Shown: in pieces, positions 33,396 through 44,570 of the stretch | How positions within the stretch are numbered: the first letter of the stretch is position 1 | Layout of the letters: every line of letters starts with the position of its first letter | Assembly: GCA_021014945.1 (NCBI GenBank) | Contig: MU266329.1 | Coordinates: forward strand, 186,001-250,000 | Source: Leucogyrophana mollusca | Taxonomy: Eukaryota > Basidiomycota > Agaricomycetes > Boletales | Direction: 5' to 3' | DNA: 64,000 nt | Program-made: the position numbers and the translations under genes | The notes under the pieces: model-generated | Seen by the model: the letters and a program-made list of their open reading frames with translations, nothing else | Databases searched by the model: none | Told to the model about the DNA's origin: nothing

Positions 33396-36015
33396 TCAGC
33401 CCTCGGTTGTTATTAATCTAGGATCTTTCCCTCCATGTGCAAGCAGAGTCGGGTGAAGTGTTATCCAAGCATGCCCGCTCTGTCCGCCACATTGAACGAC
33501 ACCAGCTGCCTCAGCGAGAGCGACGTAGTCTTTAAAGGTCGACACCCCAGCTCGTGAATATACAGCTTGACCAAGAAGTGCGCCCACTAAGGAGCGAAGG
33601 GGCCGCGCAACTCCATCTCGTTGCATCCGCGCAAGGCAACTAGTCAGCGCCTGGAGGTGAGGTGGTATACGATCGGTAGATATTCCCGGTGATGCTCCAG
33701 CCAGAGGCAGCACAGCGTCCACCGTACCCTGTGACGAAATTTCTGGCTGGATGGCGGGCGGATCATCTTCGAACCAATTAGGATGCAAAGCTATCCACGC
33801 GGCGGCCTCGCGTCCCCCCAGCTGGACAAGACCGGCTGCCTCAGCTAGAGCAGCGAACTGGCCAAATTTCTCCACTCCGGCCCGCTTGTAAACCAGTTTG
33901 TCCTTCTTGACTAGGTCGAAGGCCACATGCATACGAAGGGGCCGATCAAGACCTTTCTCGCGGGCAAGCAGGAGTTGATCGATCAACGGTTGAAATTGGG
34001 GTGGGGAGAGTTTGTAAGACGGTTTCGTCGGCGGCTTGTTGCTCAGCGGCGCAGCTGCTTGAATGACGGTGGCTGTGGGGGTAATAGTTTCAACATTGAT
34101 TAGAGCCGGGGAGGGGGAGACTTTCGGCTGCCCGGGGGGTGAAGCAGAAAGTCCGGCGACCGATCTGGCGACGTCCGAGCTGGAGGATTGGATAAGTGGC
34201 TGCACCGTTCGCTCCATGGCGTTCTCCGATTCGAGAGGTGATAATGGATTTGATCCACCACTAGGCTTGATAGACTGGGTCGACGGGGGAAGGGGGAAAC
34301 CCGGCGATCCATGTGGGGGCTTTTCCGGGGCTGGAGCGGATTTTCGCGGGGCTGATGAAAATTCTGCGACATTGGAAAGGGAATCAATGGAAGAAGTCGT
34401 GCCGATCGAAGGGCCACCCGAAGCTGTAATCGACAAGGATACAGGGACCACGGGGGGGACAGTGGGTTGCGAGCGAAGTGGCAAAGTCGTCCGATTTACA
34501 ACAACTGCATCATGAAGCGGCTGATCTTCTTCTAGTGACTCGATGGATGACTCGTCAACACTCTCGCCGTCGTCATTGTCAAGTCCGAGTGCTTCCATGA
34601 CTCGAGCAACGTCAGCAACACAGCTTGTAGGCTCTGTACTCTGGCGCACTCGAGTCTGGACGCTACCGCTTGTGATTGCACCTCCTCTGTTAGGATGGTT
34701 GGTTATCGCAGGAGAGAAAGGTGGTGTCTCTGGGACAATCCGCTCTGAGCAATTTCCGAATGAGACGGGAGTCCCTCCAGACAATGGACGATTCAAGCGA
34801 GGATTGAGCGTTGGAGGGCTGTAGGATGATTTGACATTATATACAGGTCCTTCCAATCTCGGATTAAGGCCCGTGACAGTGTCCCGGGGAATTGTTGACT
34901 GGGGGTTCAGGTTTGGAGAAGTCGACGCCCCCTTCAAATGGGGGTTGAACGTAGGGACTACAGACATTGACTTTACGGTTTGAAGTCGATTACCTTGCGC
35001 TGCTTCAACGGGGACGCTCCCCGCTCCAGCTAGAACTGAAACACTGAAAGTACCGGGGTCTCCGGCCTGACCCGCCGCATCGGCGGTGTGCTGGGCGGCC
35101 TGAGATGTACTCTTGCTCGGCGCAGGTTCCGATGTGTGCCGGACATGCGACGGTGATATAAAGGCAGCCGCTTCTCCCAGCGGTGCAGGACGAGCCAGCC
35201 GAAAGACGCTGTCTGTTTTGCCGTTTTCCTCTGCGCCCGCTTCAAAATCGTGTGGTTGGAGCAGATCTCGGGCGCTTACTTGCCGCGGCCTTGAGGCGGT
35301 TGCGACAGGGGGAGATGAAACGAGCGTCGTCTCTGAGTCGTCGTATGATTCTTTAACTTCTCGTGAAAGCTGTGCTACTAGTTCCGAATCGAGGTCCAGA
35401 TAAGGCTGCCTGACGGGCGAGGTGATGGGGTCAAGGCGGCGCCCCAAAATGCCAAAACTCCAGTCGACGATGATTGAGGCCTGAGCCTGCAGGCTGGGGT
35501 GGACAATAGGTGGTACAATTAAGACGACTCGATATCGTCGAAGGCGAAGTGTCGAAACGGCGTATGCGTAGTCTCGATCGCCGGATATTAGCATGATCGT
35601 AGCCGGCGCGGGATGATCGATAGCGAACGCAAGCATGTCCACTGGTGAATGTCAGTCCACTCCTCTTGGGGCCACGCAATGAAACCCACCAAGTATCATC
35701 TTATCCGCAACGTCTTTCCTGCCGTTGTGGGGGCAGTCAATCAAAGACACGCCAGAGGACTGGAGCTCCGAACGAAGGGCCGTTGACTTCGCTGACTGGT
35801 CGGAAAGTCCAAGGTACGCTTTGAAGTTAGTGACGGGACCAAATACATGCGCCATGCGCCGTATATTGTTCACGATGTCGTATCCAAGCAAGCTAGAGGG
35901 TGGACTACAGTTCTCTGGGGTTAGCCAACCTTCAGCATTTGCAAACAATGGTACGAGTATTGCTCAGAAACATACCGTAGTCCCAGAAAATAGCGACATC
36001 CTGGTTCTCGGACAT
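33396..36015 (-). CDS. NYN-domain protein with two C-terminal LOTUS-like repeats
   Basis: The NYN domain is a PIN-like RNase fold also found in MARF1/limkain b1. The ATG at 36015 begins MSENQDVAIFWDYENC (first acidic site, spliced at DYE). Then come YDIVNNIRRMAHVFGPV, NGRKDVADKMILVDMLAFA (second acidic pair) and IMLISGDRDYAYAV (the SGDxD site), so the acidic residues expected for catalysis are present. A disordered Ser/Pro-rich middle of about 450 residues follows. The C-terminus holds two similar units of about 75 residues, both passing through Y-x-R-A-G-V, a following F, ALAEAAG and a WI-LHP end. They look like OST-HTH/LOTUS domains, which bind RNA and accompany NYN domains in MARF1-type proteins. 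I infer an RNA-binding nuclease or regulator. The total is about 830 residues with two introns in the NYN part. Confidence 0.8.
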
Positions 36016-37313
36016 GAGGGGGGTATAGGTGCTCACTTACCAGATGCTTTCCCCATGCTTTGTATTGTCCGTATGCTGCCGTTACGTGGAGGCCTCATGT
36101 GCTATACACCTGCCACTTTGGGACTCTCCTTCGGCGCACACAGCCTGTCGTTGGCGCTGGTCTTGGGAGGCGATGTGCACGTTCACATGACAGACCGTAG
36201 AATACACCCACTAAGCGTGCATAAACAGCATTATAACGCATTGCTCAATGGCGAGGCTCACAGCCTCATAGCTCAGCGGGATCCAAAATACCGAGGACAG
36301 ACCCATGTAGAATATTTACGATACAAACCTAGTCACAATTGTTCCGCAGAAGAACGTATCTCACCGAAGGAATGAATGATCCCAGCACCCCTCGGATATT
36401 AGTTCACGAGTGGTCATACTTTCAACCTACACTTACCCAGCAGGCGCTCGCGAGGACAGCAGTAACACGGATAGGCACATATTAAGCGAAAACTTGTCCA
36501 GGCAGTTGCGTCCCATACTGAGCATCCACGAACTGACCTTATGCCGTATGCATGATCCATAAATCTCGCACATGATGCTTCCCTTGTGAAAAATGGCAAG
36601 TAAATGTCTATTTGCTCTTGCCCAGTCTAGCAAGGTGGTAGTTAATAGGAGATCTATGTTGTTTGCCGCGCACAGGCTGCAGGAGAAAGCATGATAGAAT
36701 TCAAACATCTATGAGATCGCGTGTGGGAGTGCGCTCACCGTGGTCCGCATACATTGGAAAAGAGCCTCTGCTGCTTCTTTGCATTGAGACCGCGACAGGA
36801 TGTCGTCTGTTGCTGCCCAGCACCCTAGCATGGACGTCAATTGTGCCTGGCATAAGTTGACAGGCGCATCTAATGTATGTTAAGGAGGGCGAATCATGGC
36901 AAGTCCCAGAGTAGTTCTCACTTTTGCGGGGTCGAACTTTTAACTTCGGTATGTGCACCGACATCGCGTTTATATGAGCACGTCCAAAGCTGGTCAAGAT
37001 ACAGCCCAGCTATTAAGACTGACTTCAACAAGGGACTGAGGCCCACCGAGAGTTGGAACTGAAAAGAACCCAGAGAGAGAATAGAGGGCAGCCAACCAGA
37101 TTCAAATTGAAAACGCGCTCCTGTTGATGCCACGTGGTTCGGCTAGCCCCGTACCTCCACGTTAGCCTATACACGCCCAGTGCACCAACGCGCTTGGCGT
37201 AGATTGCCTCACAACTCAGACCGATTGTTATATTTTTCAGCTCAACGGACGTTCCTCAAGAGGTGGCCAAATCGACCTAGAACATAGCCTGAGCTCTCAT
37301 CTACGCGTTCATT
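36016..37313. other. divergent intergenic region, no gene seen
   Basis: This lies between the NYN gene start (-) and the UBC6 start (+). Open frames are short and stops frequent, and I see no conserved motif. It should hold both promoters. The length of 1.3 kb is large for this gene-dense side and leaves room for a non-coding RNA or an unrecognised small gene. Confidence 0.5.
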
Positions 37314-38555
37314 ATGTCGGCTCTAAACAAGAATAACTCAGGTGTGTCTGCTCAAGGTGTAGCTAGATGATTGGGGAGCCTTACAATGCCTCTGCTTTCA
37401 AGCCGTGAAGCGGATAATGCAGGAGGCAAAGGAACTTGCCAACGATCCTTGCACGGACTATTCCGCCGCTCCGCTAGAGGTGGGTGCTATGAAATGGCTG
37501 CTATCTCTGCTCCGTCGACTGACGACCATCTCTGCACAGGATGATATTTTTGTGAGTTCTCGTCCTCCCACCTGTGCGTCAGCTAATCACACCAAAAGGA
37601 ATGGCATTGCACACTCCGTGGGCCTTCCGGAACGGAATTCGAGGGAGGCTTATATCACTTTCGGATAGTGCTCCCGGCAGAATACCCATTTCGCCCACCT
37701 TCGTTGATGGTGCTTACACCTAATGGTCGATTCGAATTGAACACCAAGGTACATCGTGGTTCTAAGACTGTCGTGACTGAAGCTTACATTTCCACCTCCC
37801 TTAAAGATATGTATCAGCTTTACAAATTGTACGTTTTGTGGATGGTTTGGTGAAGGATAAACTCAAGTTAACCGTAGATCACGAAGAGGAGTGGCAGCCT
37901 GCATGGGGGGTGCGGACAGGTACTCCTCAGTCTTCGCTTCCCGCGGTCAAATGAGTGCTAATAGTAGTGGGAAGCCATAATCGGATTGCAAGGTTTCTTC
38001 CCCCTCAAAGGCCAAGCTGCCCTTGGTGTCGGTTCAATCGAGTATCCTGTGTCAGAGCGCAAACGACTTGCTCATTTGTAGGTGCCTGCTTAGTTGTCCC
38101 TGTAACGCCCCTGATAAGGTTCCAGATCCCGTGAATGGGTCTGCCCCCAGTGTCAAAGATCGAATCTCGAGTGCCTTCCGGACCCTGCATCTGACACATC
38201 ATCCGCTCAACCCCTAGACTCAGCCGTCCCACTCCCGGTATCACCGCCCCTAGATACAACCTCAAGCCGACATTGCGAGTCGACACCGTCGCACTTGCAC
38301 CAACCAACCACCGCACACTCAGCCGCATTAGATGAACCCAGATTAGAGACACCCGATACAGCGCTATCAGTTTCCCGTGTGCCCGAGGCCACGATCGACA
38401 AGGAGACAGTACCGGCTACCCCGGCATCTGTACCCCTCGGCGTCCCTTCCGATCGGCCTCCTCACAGGTCACAAAGACCGCCGCTTCTCCTCGATACGGC
38501 GATTTGTGTCTTACTCGTGCTGGTCCTAGCGCTTCTATGTAGGAGGGTCCTGTGA
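37314..38555 (+). CDS. UBC6: tail-anchored E2 ubiquitin-conjugating enzyme (Ubc6/UBE2J)
   Basis: This is the ER-membrane E2 that works with ERAD ligases. The start at 37314 gives MSALNKNNS, spliced to AVKRIMQEAKELANDP. The UBC fold follows: DDIFEWHCTLRGPSGTEFEG, GLYHFRIVLPAEYPFRPPSL and LTPNGRFELNTK. The short exon ICISFTN carries the active-site Cys, followed by YHEEEWQPAWG, GFFPLKGQAALG and SREWVCPQC. A Ser/Thr/Pro-rich linker leads to a C-terminal hydrophobic anchor (TAICVLLVLVLALLC) and RRVL. Introns fit at every junction, including those flanking a 12-base exon at 37540-37551 (DDIF). The last exon is reached through an intron near 38078-38132. The product is about 280 residues, usual for the family. 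Confidence 0.92.
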
Positions 38556-38928
38556 GGAATATCCACTGTATCATTTATTTATGGCCTCCCGGTTTCTGCA
38601 CTACTGGTTTGAAGGAATATTGTTGCAGCCTTCAGCTTTGTACAGTACATACCATTTTTCGACATTTCTAGACCATGCCCCTGGATTCTTGATCATGTTG
38701 CCCGCAGCAAAGTGTGACTGTGTGGTGGCTGTGACTCTAGATTGCCCCTACCGACTTAGTCAGCGCCGCCTCCGAGTCCATCTCAGAGCCGTAGATCCAA
38801 TTTATAGCCCCAAGCTCAACTCATGAGAGCCGCATTCTTCGCTCCACACCACAATCATTGCAATCGTTAGAAGTGCCCTCGCTGTGAGGGTCCCCGTCGA
38901 GCTGGCTCCCTGTATATCACACTCTGCA
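38556..38928. other. intergenic, no gene seen
   Basis: This is the 3' flank of UBC6. Short frames at 38581-38826 lack recognisable features. A first exon of the hypothetical gene that follows could lie here. Confidence 0.4.
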
Positions 38929-39363
38929 ATGTGCCAGAACACACGTGCACAACTGCGCAAGAGCAGATCAGTGTCGTTATATCTCCCAAGACGGCCCGAT
39001 TCTATACCTATACCACCCTCACTCGTCAACTCTCCTCATCTACTCAACCCGGAAAGCATCTTTCGGAAAAAAATCCGTTTTCCCAAATCACCCTTGCGGG
39101 AAGACGACGAGTGGTTGAGGGACTTGATCCCTTTGGTATCATCCTCGGGGAGACGAGAGGGGAAAGGTAATCAAGTAGATGAGGACGAGAAATGGGGGCC
39201 ATTGCGATTGACTCCATCTAACACGTCGGATGCCACAAGCCACCAGGCCGTACCTCCATCCCCCATTCTACGGCCATGGTCATCTCCACCGACTCCTTTT
39301 TACGTCTCCGTGGATAACCGTTCCATAACCTCGGGCATGTCTTCCAGTAAAGTGGGTGCCTGA
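38929..39363 (+). CDS. hypothetical small protein
   Basis: Not recognised. The first ATG of an open frame is at 38929 (MCQNTRAQLRKSRSVSLYL), and the frame stays open from about 38850 to a TGA at 39363. The product is about 145 residues, basic at the N-terminus, with PLREDDEWLRDLIPLVSSS in the middle and a Ser/Pro-rich end. No membrane segment, signal peptide or domain is visible. It may be the last exon of a longer gene, since the frame continues upstream of the ATG. It could also be a chance frame. Confidence 0.3.
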   Translation: MCQNTRAQLRKSRSVSLYLPRRPDSIPIPPSLVNSPHLLNPESIFRKKIRFPKSPLREDDEWLRDLIPLVSSSGRREGKGNQVDEDEKWGPLRLTPSNTSDATSHQAVPPSPILRPWSSPPTPFYVSVDNRSITSGMSSSKVGA

Positions 39364-39772
39364 ATGGTACTACTGAGGGCCCGCAGTCCCCCTGTGTTTC
39401 CGCTCGCTGCGGTGCCCTTCAGCGCGGATAAAACTGGCTTTTCTCCAAGTGTGTATTTTTGGGTTTTAAGGTCTTTCTATTCTTTGGGTTTTTATTGAGG
39501 GCAAGGGAGTGCCATGTTGTATTGCCAGCTTTCCATCTCGTTTTCATTTTATACTCTCTTATCACAGCACACCATCCACTCATCTGGCCCTACCTTCGTA
39601 ACGGATGTATGTCCACTCATCATTATTCATCATCATGGGTTCCATTCACGATAGCCTACCATTCGCATATCTCGTGGAGTGATACAATACACAATTATCA
39701 TGTATGCATTAGGCCACTATATAATAACAGGCCCAAAAAGACACATCGACAGGGTCGCTACGAACTCCAAGG
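39364..39772. other. convergent 3' flank, no gene seen
   Basis: The stretch has T-rich segments near 39455-39560 and no conserved frame. It should hold the 3' UTR of SF3A1 (-). Confidence 0.5.
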
Positions 39773-42436
39773 TCACCTCTTTCGTTGGGCAGCAACGCTG
39801 AGCACAACCAGGTCTTCATCCTCAAGGTTGTAACTTGCGATAGTGTTCGCGTTGGCAAGCATCTTGCCTGCATAGGATATACGAGCCCTCGAGTCAGGTA
39901 AGCTACTCCCTGTGATTTGCCTGATCCTTTCACGCAACGTGGAAACGAACAGGTTAAGGGGCAGATCAGGTACTGTGACAACTTTTCCGTCGAGTTTCCA
40001 CTCAGGTTTGGACGGGTCGTCGGGTAGCTGTACCTGCAGCGAAATGGTGTACTGGAGCGGGATTGTCAGCAGTCAACGAACAGCAGACGTGGCAATACTC
40101 ACAGGGTGCATATTGATCCAGTCGGCTTCGGGATACAATGCTCCACCAGGTAATTTTGCATATTTGATTCTTTTGGGAGCTTGCTGCTCTTCCAGGCCCT
40201 CCATCTCGTCCGCGCTCCGAACTTGACCAGCCTGAGGGGGAGTCTGAACGGGACCGCCAGCCGCTAGTGCTGCAAGTCGTGCAGGGTGCATACCTGGAGG
40301 CGGAGGCTGGTATCCAAATGGTTGCGCAGCGTCGAGGCCTTGATAGTGCAGCGGAGGAAGCATGACAGGAGGTGGTTGGTTGGAGTACGCGGATGCAGGC
40401 TGAGGACCCGATGAGACGGTTGCAGCAGAATAGGCCGGGTTGGAGCTCGAACCACTTTGGGAGGGTGGAGCAGGCAGCGAGGCTGGCGCTGGCGGTAAAC
40501 CTGTCATGTGAGGGGGGGCAGCCGCAGGCCCGATACCAGGACCAATCGCATTGGCGTCCTGTCTGCAGGTTCAATTATTAAGTACGAAGTGACGACGACG
40601 TGGTGATCAACTTACGGGCCAAGACCTTTTGCGCGATGGATAGCCGCAATCTGTTCGTCGAAGTTGACATTTGTTGAAAACTTGTCCATCGTCGTGACCT
40701 TTGAGGCAGTATGACCATCCCATACGACTTTCTCTCTCTCTTTTCGCCTCTCTCGCTCAGCCTCCTCTTCCTTCTTTCGCCGCTCTTCGTCTGCTTCCGC
40801 ACCGAAAATGTCCACACGCGTGCGAGCGAGATTCTTGAGTGACGAAACAACGTTGGCGCCGCGTAACAACTCGGATGCTTGCACTTTGCGAGCTTCCAAG
40901 GCGTCACGTTGCGACTTCCATTTGGGATCCAACAGTTCGATACGCATATGTTCGTCCAATTCGTCTACAGGGATTTGTTGGCCACATATCGTACATGTCG
41001 TAAGTGTTGCATTCTTCTTGGACCCAACTGACGAAAAAAAGTTAGTCAACAGCACAAGCTGAGGAGGCCGATACGACGTACGCTTCGGGACGTAGTCCGT
41101 CCGGATTTTCATTGGTCCAGCAGCACTGGCGCTGGCCTGCATAGCTCTTGCGCGCTCCAGCTCGCGCGCCCTCTCCTCCTCTTCGCGCTTCTTTCTCTCT
41201 TGCCCTTCTTGGTCTTCATCGTCACTCTGCTCCATTGCGGCATCATCCTCACTCACTCCGATGCCCGCACCACCCACAGCTGCTGCAGCCTCCGCTTCGG
41301 CCGCTGCTTGACGGGCTCGGTGAGCTTCGATATCATCAGCAGTGTTCTCCATTATCATGGCGGCCATTCTCTTCTGTGCCAGTGTCATATTCTCGACTTC
41401 TTGCACGCTCATCGGAGGGGGCAGCTCGGAGTTCGCGTCTGCCACGGTAAACTCTATGGTCTGCACAATGGCGTAGTCGTGCCAGTCAATCTCAGCAAAC
41501 GCCACTGAGCGAGAGAGCTGGTAAGGAAACAGTAGAGCAAAGGTGCAAGTAAAACAGACACGCACGCTTCTCGGCTTCTTGGTCATCCTGCCGTCTCTTG
41601 TCTTTCTCGCGTTTCACCCGTTCCCATCTCGCGTATCTCCGTGCCTGTTCCAAGGTCTTCCATTTGGCACCCTCCTGCGTAAGTTCTTTCGTCGTTTCCA
41701 ACAGCTGCTTGCTGGGGTACAAAACTTTCAGGTATTGCTCCACTAGTCTATTAAAGTAGCCAAAGAGCGAATGCGTCGGTCGCAAGAAGTCGAACTGATA
41801 ATTCCGCCCTTCTCGCTGTGAAAGGGTTGCAAGGAAGGTTCGTCCTCTTCGCGCCGTGAAGAGCGCGGTCAATTTCATGGTGTCCCTAACATCCACAACG
41901 TCATTAAAATACACCAATGAGCTGGATAATCGACTACTCACAGGTCTATCGGGCTGACATTAGGCAAGTCCAAGATGAACTGTGGCTGGGGCGGCTCGAC
42001 TCCGATATCCTCTTGAACGACAGGCGTAGCCTCTGTGCCATCAGGCTTCTCTTTCTCTGGTGCAGCTTCTTCTACCTCTTCCCCTGCAGCGATTTTATCC
42101 ATGCGATGCCTATAGTAAGCATGATAAGGGTCCGCAGGGTTGAGGAACGAGAACTTGGGATCCTGACGCTGATTCTCGCGGATTTTGTCCTCAAACTGAG
42201 GAGGGTTGGCGGAACGCGTGACAAAATTCGCTGTTCTGTCGATGACAGCTACAAATCCACAGCATAAGTGACTGCACGGGTTGAATGAAAGGACACTTAC
42301 ATTTTATCTCTGGGGGAGGAAGAATGAGTCCACTGGTAAACCTGAGGGAGCTATCCTTCACTCCGTTGTGCATGTCGATGTCATCATTGAAGGCGTGCCC
42401 ATTCATTGCTGGCATGGTCTGTGTTTCGACGGCCAT
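39773..42436 (-). CDS. SF3A1: splicing factor 3A subunit 1 (SF3A1/Prp21)
   Basis: SF3A1 is part of the U2 snRNP and helps to select the branch site. The ATG at 42436 starts MAVETQTMPAMNGHAF; an in-frame start 57 bases upstream is less likely. SURP module 1 shows LILPPPEIK, then IDRTANFVTRSA and PPQFEDKIRENQRQDPKFSF, LNPADPYHAYYRHRM. SURP 2 follows after an intron (KLTALFTARRGRTFLATLSQ, FDFLRPTHSLFGYFNRLVEQY). Then VAFAEIDWHDYAIVQTIEF, an acidic coiled segment, a CTICGQQIPVDELDEHMRIE block and DEQIAAIHRAKGLG lead to a Pro/Gln-rich region. The C-terminus is the ubiquitin-like domain (VTVPDLPLNLFVSTLRERI, ARISYAGKMLANANTIASYN), ending LSVAAQRKR. It is intact and of normal layout. The start is 147 bases from the divergent mL60 gene. 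Confidence 0.93.
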
Positions 42437-42583
42437 GGTTGTGAACGTTGAAGAGACTATTTGGCTGGACAAGCGTTTGCGAGAATTCGCCACAGACGGA
42501 GTTGGAATTATATCTAATGCCGCTCCGTGCCGAATGTATCTCTACCTCTCTCCCTTGCAATTAAGTAGCATCCTCATTCTGAT
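42437..42583. promoter_or_regulatory. short divergent promoter of SF3A1 and mL60
   Basis: Only 147 bases separate the two start codons, so transcription of both genes must begin from here or from within the opposite leader. No TATA box is obvious. The close spacing suggests shared control of a splicing and a mitochondrial ribosome gene, which is inference. Confidence 0.5.
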
Positions 42584-43053
42584 ATGTTTGGGGCATTCCG
42601 TTCAACGTCGGTCAACCTCAGTGGATTGTTATGGTGAGTGTATTCACCTTAACCTTTTCAAGGCTAACAAACTCTCAGGAAAACGCCATGGAAGCTTTCG
42701 CCTACGCGCAAAGCTAATGCTCGCGCCAGACTAAAGAAAGTCGACGCAGTAATTGAAGCTGTGAGAGCCAGTGGCATCCAGTGCGCTGCCCTCGTAGGAC
42801 CATTAGCTTAAACGCGTCTGCTAGCATTGACATTCCTCTTGCCGTAGGATAGAGCTCTTCAACTTCCAAAGGAACACGAAATGGATCCACGAGACAAGTA
42901 TACGACTTTCAGCCCCACATCCCGGGGGTATCGCAAAGGCATCCACAAGGTGCCAAAATGGACAAGGGTGAATTACTTGTTTTTGGATCGGTGTCCTACG
43001 CCTGACTTACATTCCCTCAGCTCACGCTGAGAACTAATCCCAAAGGCTTTTAG
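42584..43053 (+). CDS. MRPL31: mitochondrial large-subunit ribosomal protein mL60 (MRPL31)
   Basis: This is a small fungal mitoribosomal protein. The ATG at 42584 gives MFGAFRSTSVNLSGLLW, spliced to KTPWKLSPTRKANARARLK. KVDAVIEAVRASGIQ follows. After an intron of about 57 bases comes DRALQLPKEHEMDPRDKYTT, FSPTSRGYRKGIHKVPKWTR, and after a last intron LTLRTNPKGF with TAG at 43051-43053. The N-terminal FG-LTSP-LLW-PW pattern and the GYRKGIHKVPKWT block are characteristic of the yeast MRPL31 family. The product is about 105 residues. Its stop is 86 bases from the convergent Cms1 stop. Confidence 0.92.
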
Positions 43054-43139
43054 ATGGTCGTATTTTGTGATTAACCCAGCATACCCGTATCGCGTACTCT
43101 ATCCACTTCAATTATTTGGCTTGACCAAGCACGGTCTTT

Positions 43140-44260
43140 TTAGAACAGCACAACCTGGATTCTTCCCTGTCTGATCCCCTCCAGGACCTTGGGTGCCCCG
43201 AGGACAGTTTTAAACACTTCGTCGCGAGTTTCTGGAATGTCTAGCAGGCTTCGCTTCTTCGTGTCGCGAAAGGAGATATCGAGGATGATGTGTGTGAGTT
43301 GCGAAAGAGAGAGCGCGTCTAACAAGCACCGAGTCAGAACCACGTCCGACTCTCTCACAGCACATCCCTCTCTCACCTGTTTCGCACAATAGTTTTCCTA
43401 CTCTACCCGGCGTGCCAACCGCAGCACCAATCTTTGATCTCTTGAGGTACGAAACATGTTCTTCTAGCTTGAAGTGTTTTGCAAACAACTTCGCCACATC
43501 TCCACCCTTATCGCCCCTTAGTCTCCTGTCCTTCAGTACACGGGTGACATCTGCGACTCGCAGGGCTGCCCCGGCGACAAACAGTAGTGTTGGAGCTCCT
43601 GCAGACTTGGACCTTTGGGAAAGTCTGGTGTGCAGCATAGGAAGAACTAAGCCAGAGATTAGTCGATTTCGCTGGGCGGTGGATTTTACATACTCTTCGT
43701 TATGAACTCAACCAATTGATCTAATGACCTCGATTCCGTCCATAAGGTCGTATCCACTATTGATGTTTCTGTCTGGACGTTAAAATGAGATCGTCCTTCT
43801 TCTTGGAAGGCGCTTAAACTTACCGGGTATCAGCATATCCCCGAGCTCCAGGCCAGACATTGACGGAAAGGTTTTGGCTTGTACGGAAGATATGAAGTCG
43901 GCTAGTTTATGAGGAGGTTGAGCTGCTACTGAGACCGGTTCAACGATGTCTGTTGATTGTGCCAATTTCCTCTTCTACAGATAACGAATGACGGTCAGGT
44001 ACCTCCCGACTGGTGAGGCAGCTCACCTTTGCTTTTCTCTCTTTATCCTTCTCTCGTCTTTTGCGCTTTTTCTCGATAGCTGCTTTATCCTTGCGCTCAA
44101 CCTCTTCCCCTTCCGCATCTTCATCCGCGCTCAACAATCCCTCTATATCATCTCTCGCTGGGGCGTTTGAGTTCTCGGCCTCCTCTTCTTCACCCGAGGA
44201 AGCCACGAGTTCGTCCGGCACGAAATCATCGTCCAGGTCGTCTCCCCGCTGCTGATTCAT
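43140..44260 (-). CDS. CMS1: Cms1-like ribosome biogenesis protein (U3/90S pre-ribosome associated)
   Basis: The ATG at 44260 begins MNQQRGDDLDDDFVPDELVA with an acidic and Lys/Arg-rich N-terminus, as expected for a nucleolar protein. The core reads KLADFISSVQAKTFPSMSGLELGD, then an exon with SRSLDQLVEFI. Next come TLLFVAGAALRVADVTRVLK, VAKLFAKHFKLEEHVSYLKR and IGAAVGTPGRVGKLL, and after an intron LSLSQLTHIILDISFRDTKK and RSLLDIPETRDEVF. The family is related to DEAD-box helicases but lacks the ATPase motifs, and here too I see the TPGR motif but no DEAD box or Walker A. It ends at 43140. Normal size for the family, about 290 residues. Confidence 0.85.
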
Positions 44261-44570
44261 TGCACAAAGCCAACGTACGTGTGATAGCTAAAGCAGCAGT
44301 GTGAACCGAGACCCAAGGAGAGAACACCGAGAAATACCTGAAATTTGGCCAGAAATAATTTGATTCCGCACTCCGCGAAGTACGGTGCCGCGAGATGCCG
44401 CGTCAAAAGGCCTCGGGGATGAAAATGGCAAAATAATATACGTTGGGAAATGTCAATATTGAATATATCGAGCCAAAGAACATGCTGCAAAACACGCGCT
44501 CTACGGCCTTGCGTAGTGCAGCCAACGCCAGACCGCATTGCTAGGGCTAGCCACGGCGCTGAGGGGGAAC

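Noticed and set aside
35725..36375. 216-residue plus-strand open frame
   Set aside because: It is antisense to the NYN-domain exons, whose catalytic motifs are clearly on the minus strand.
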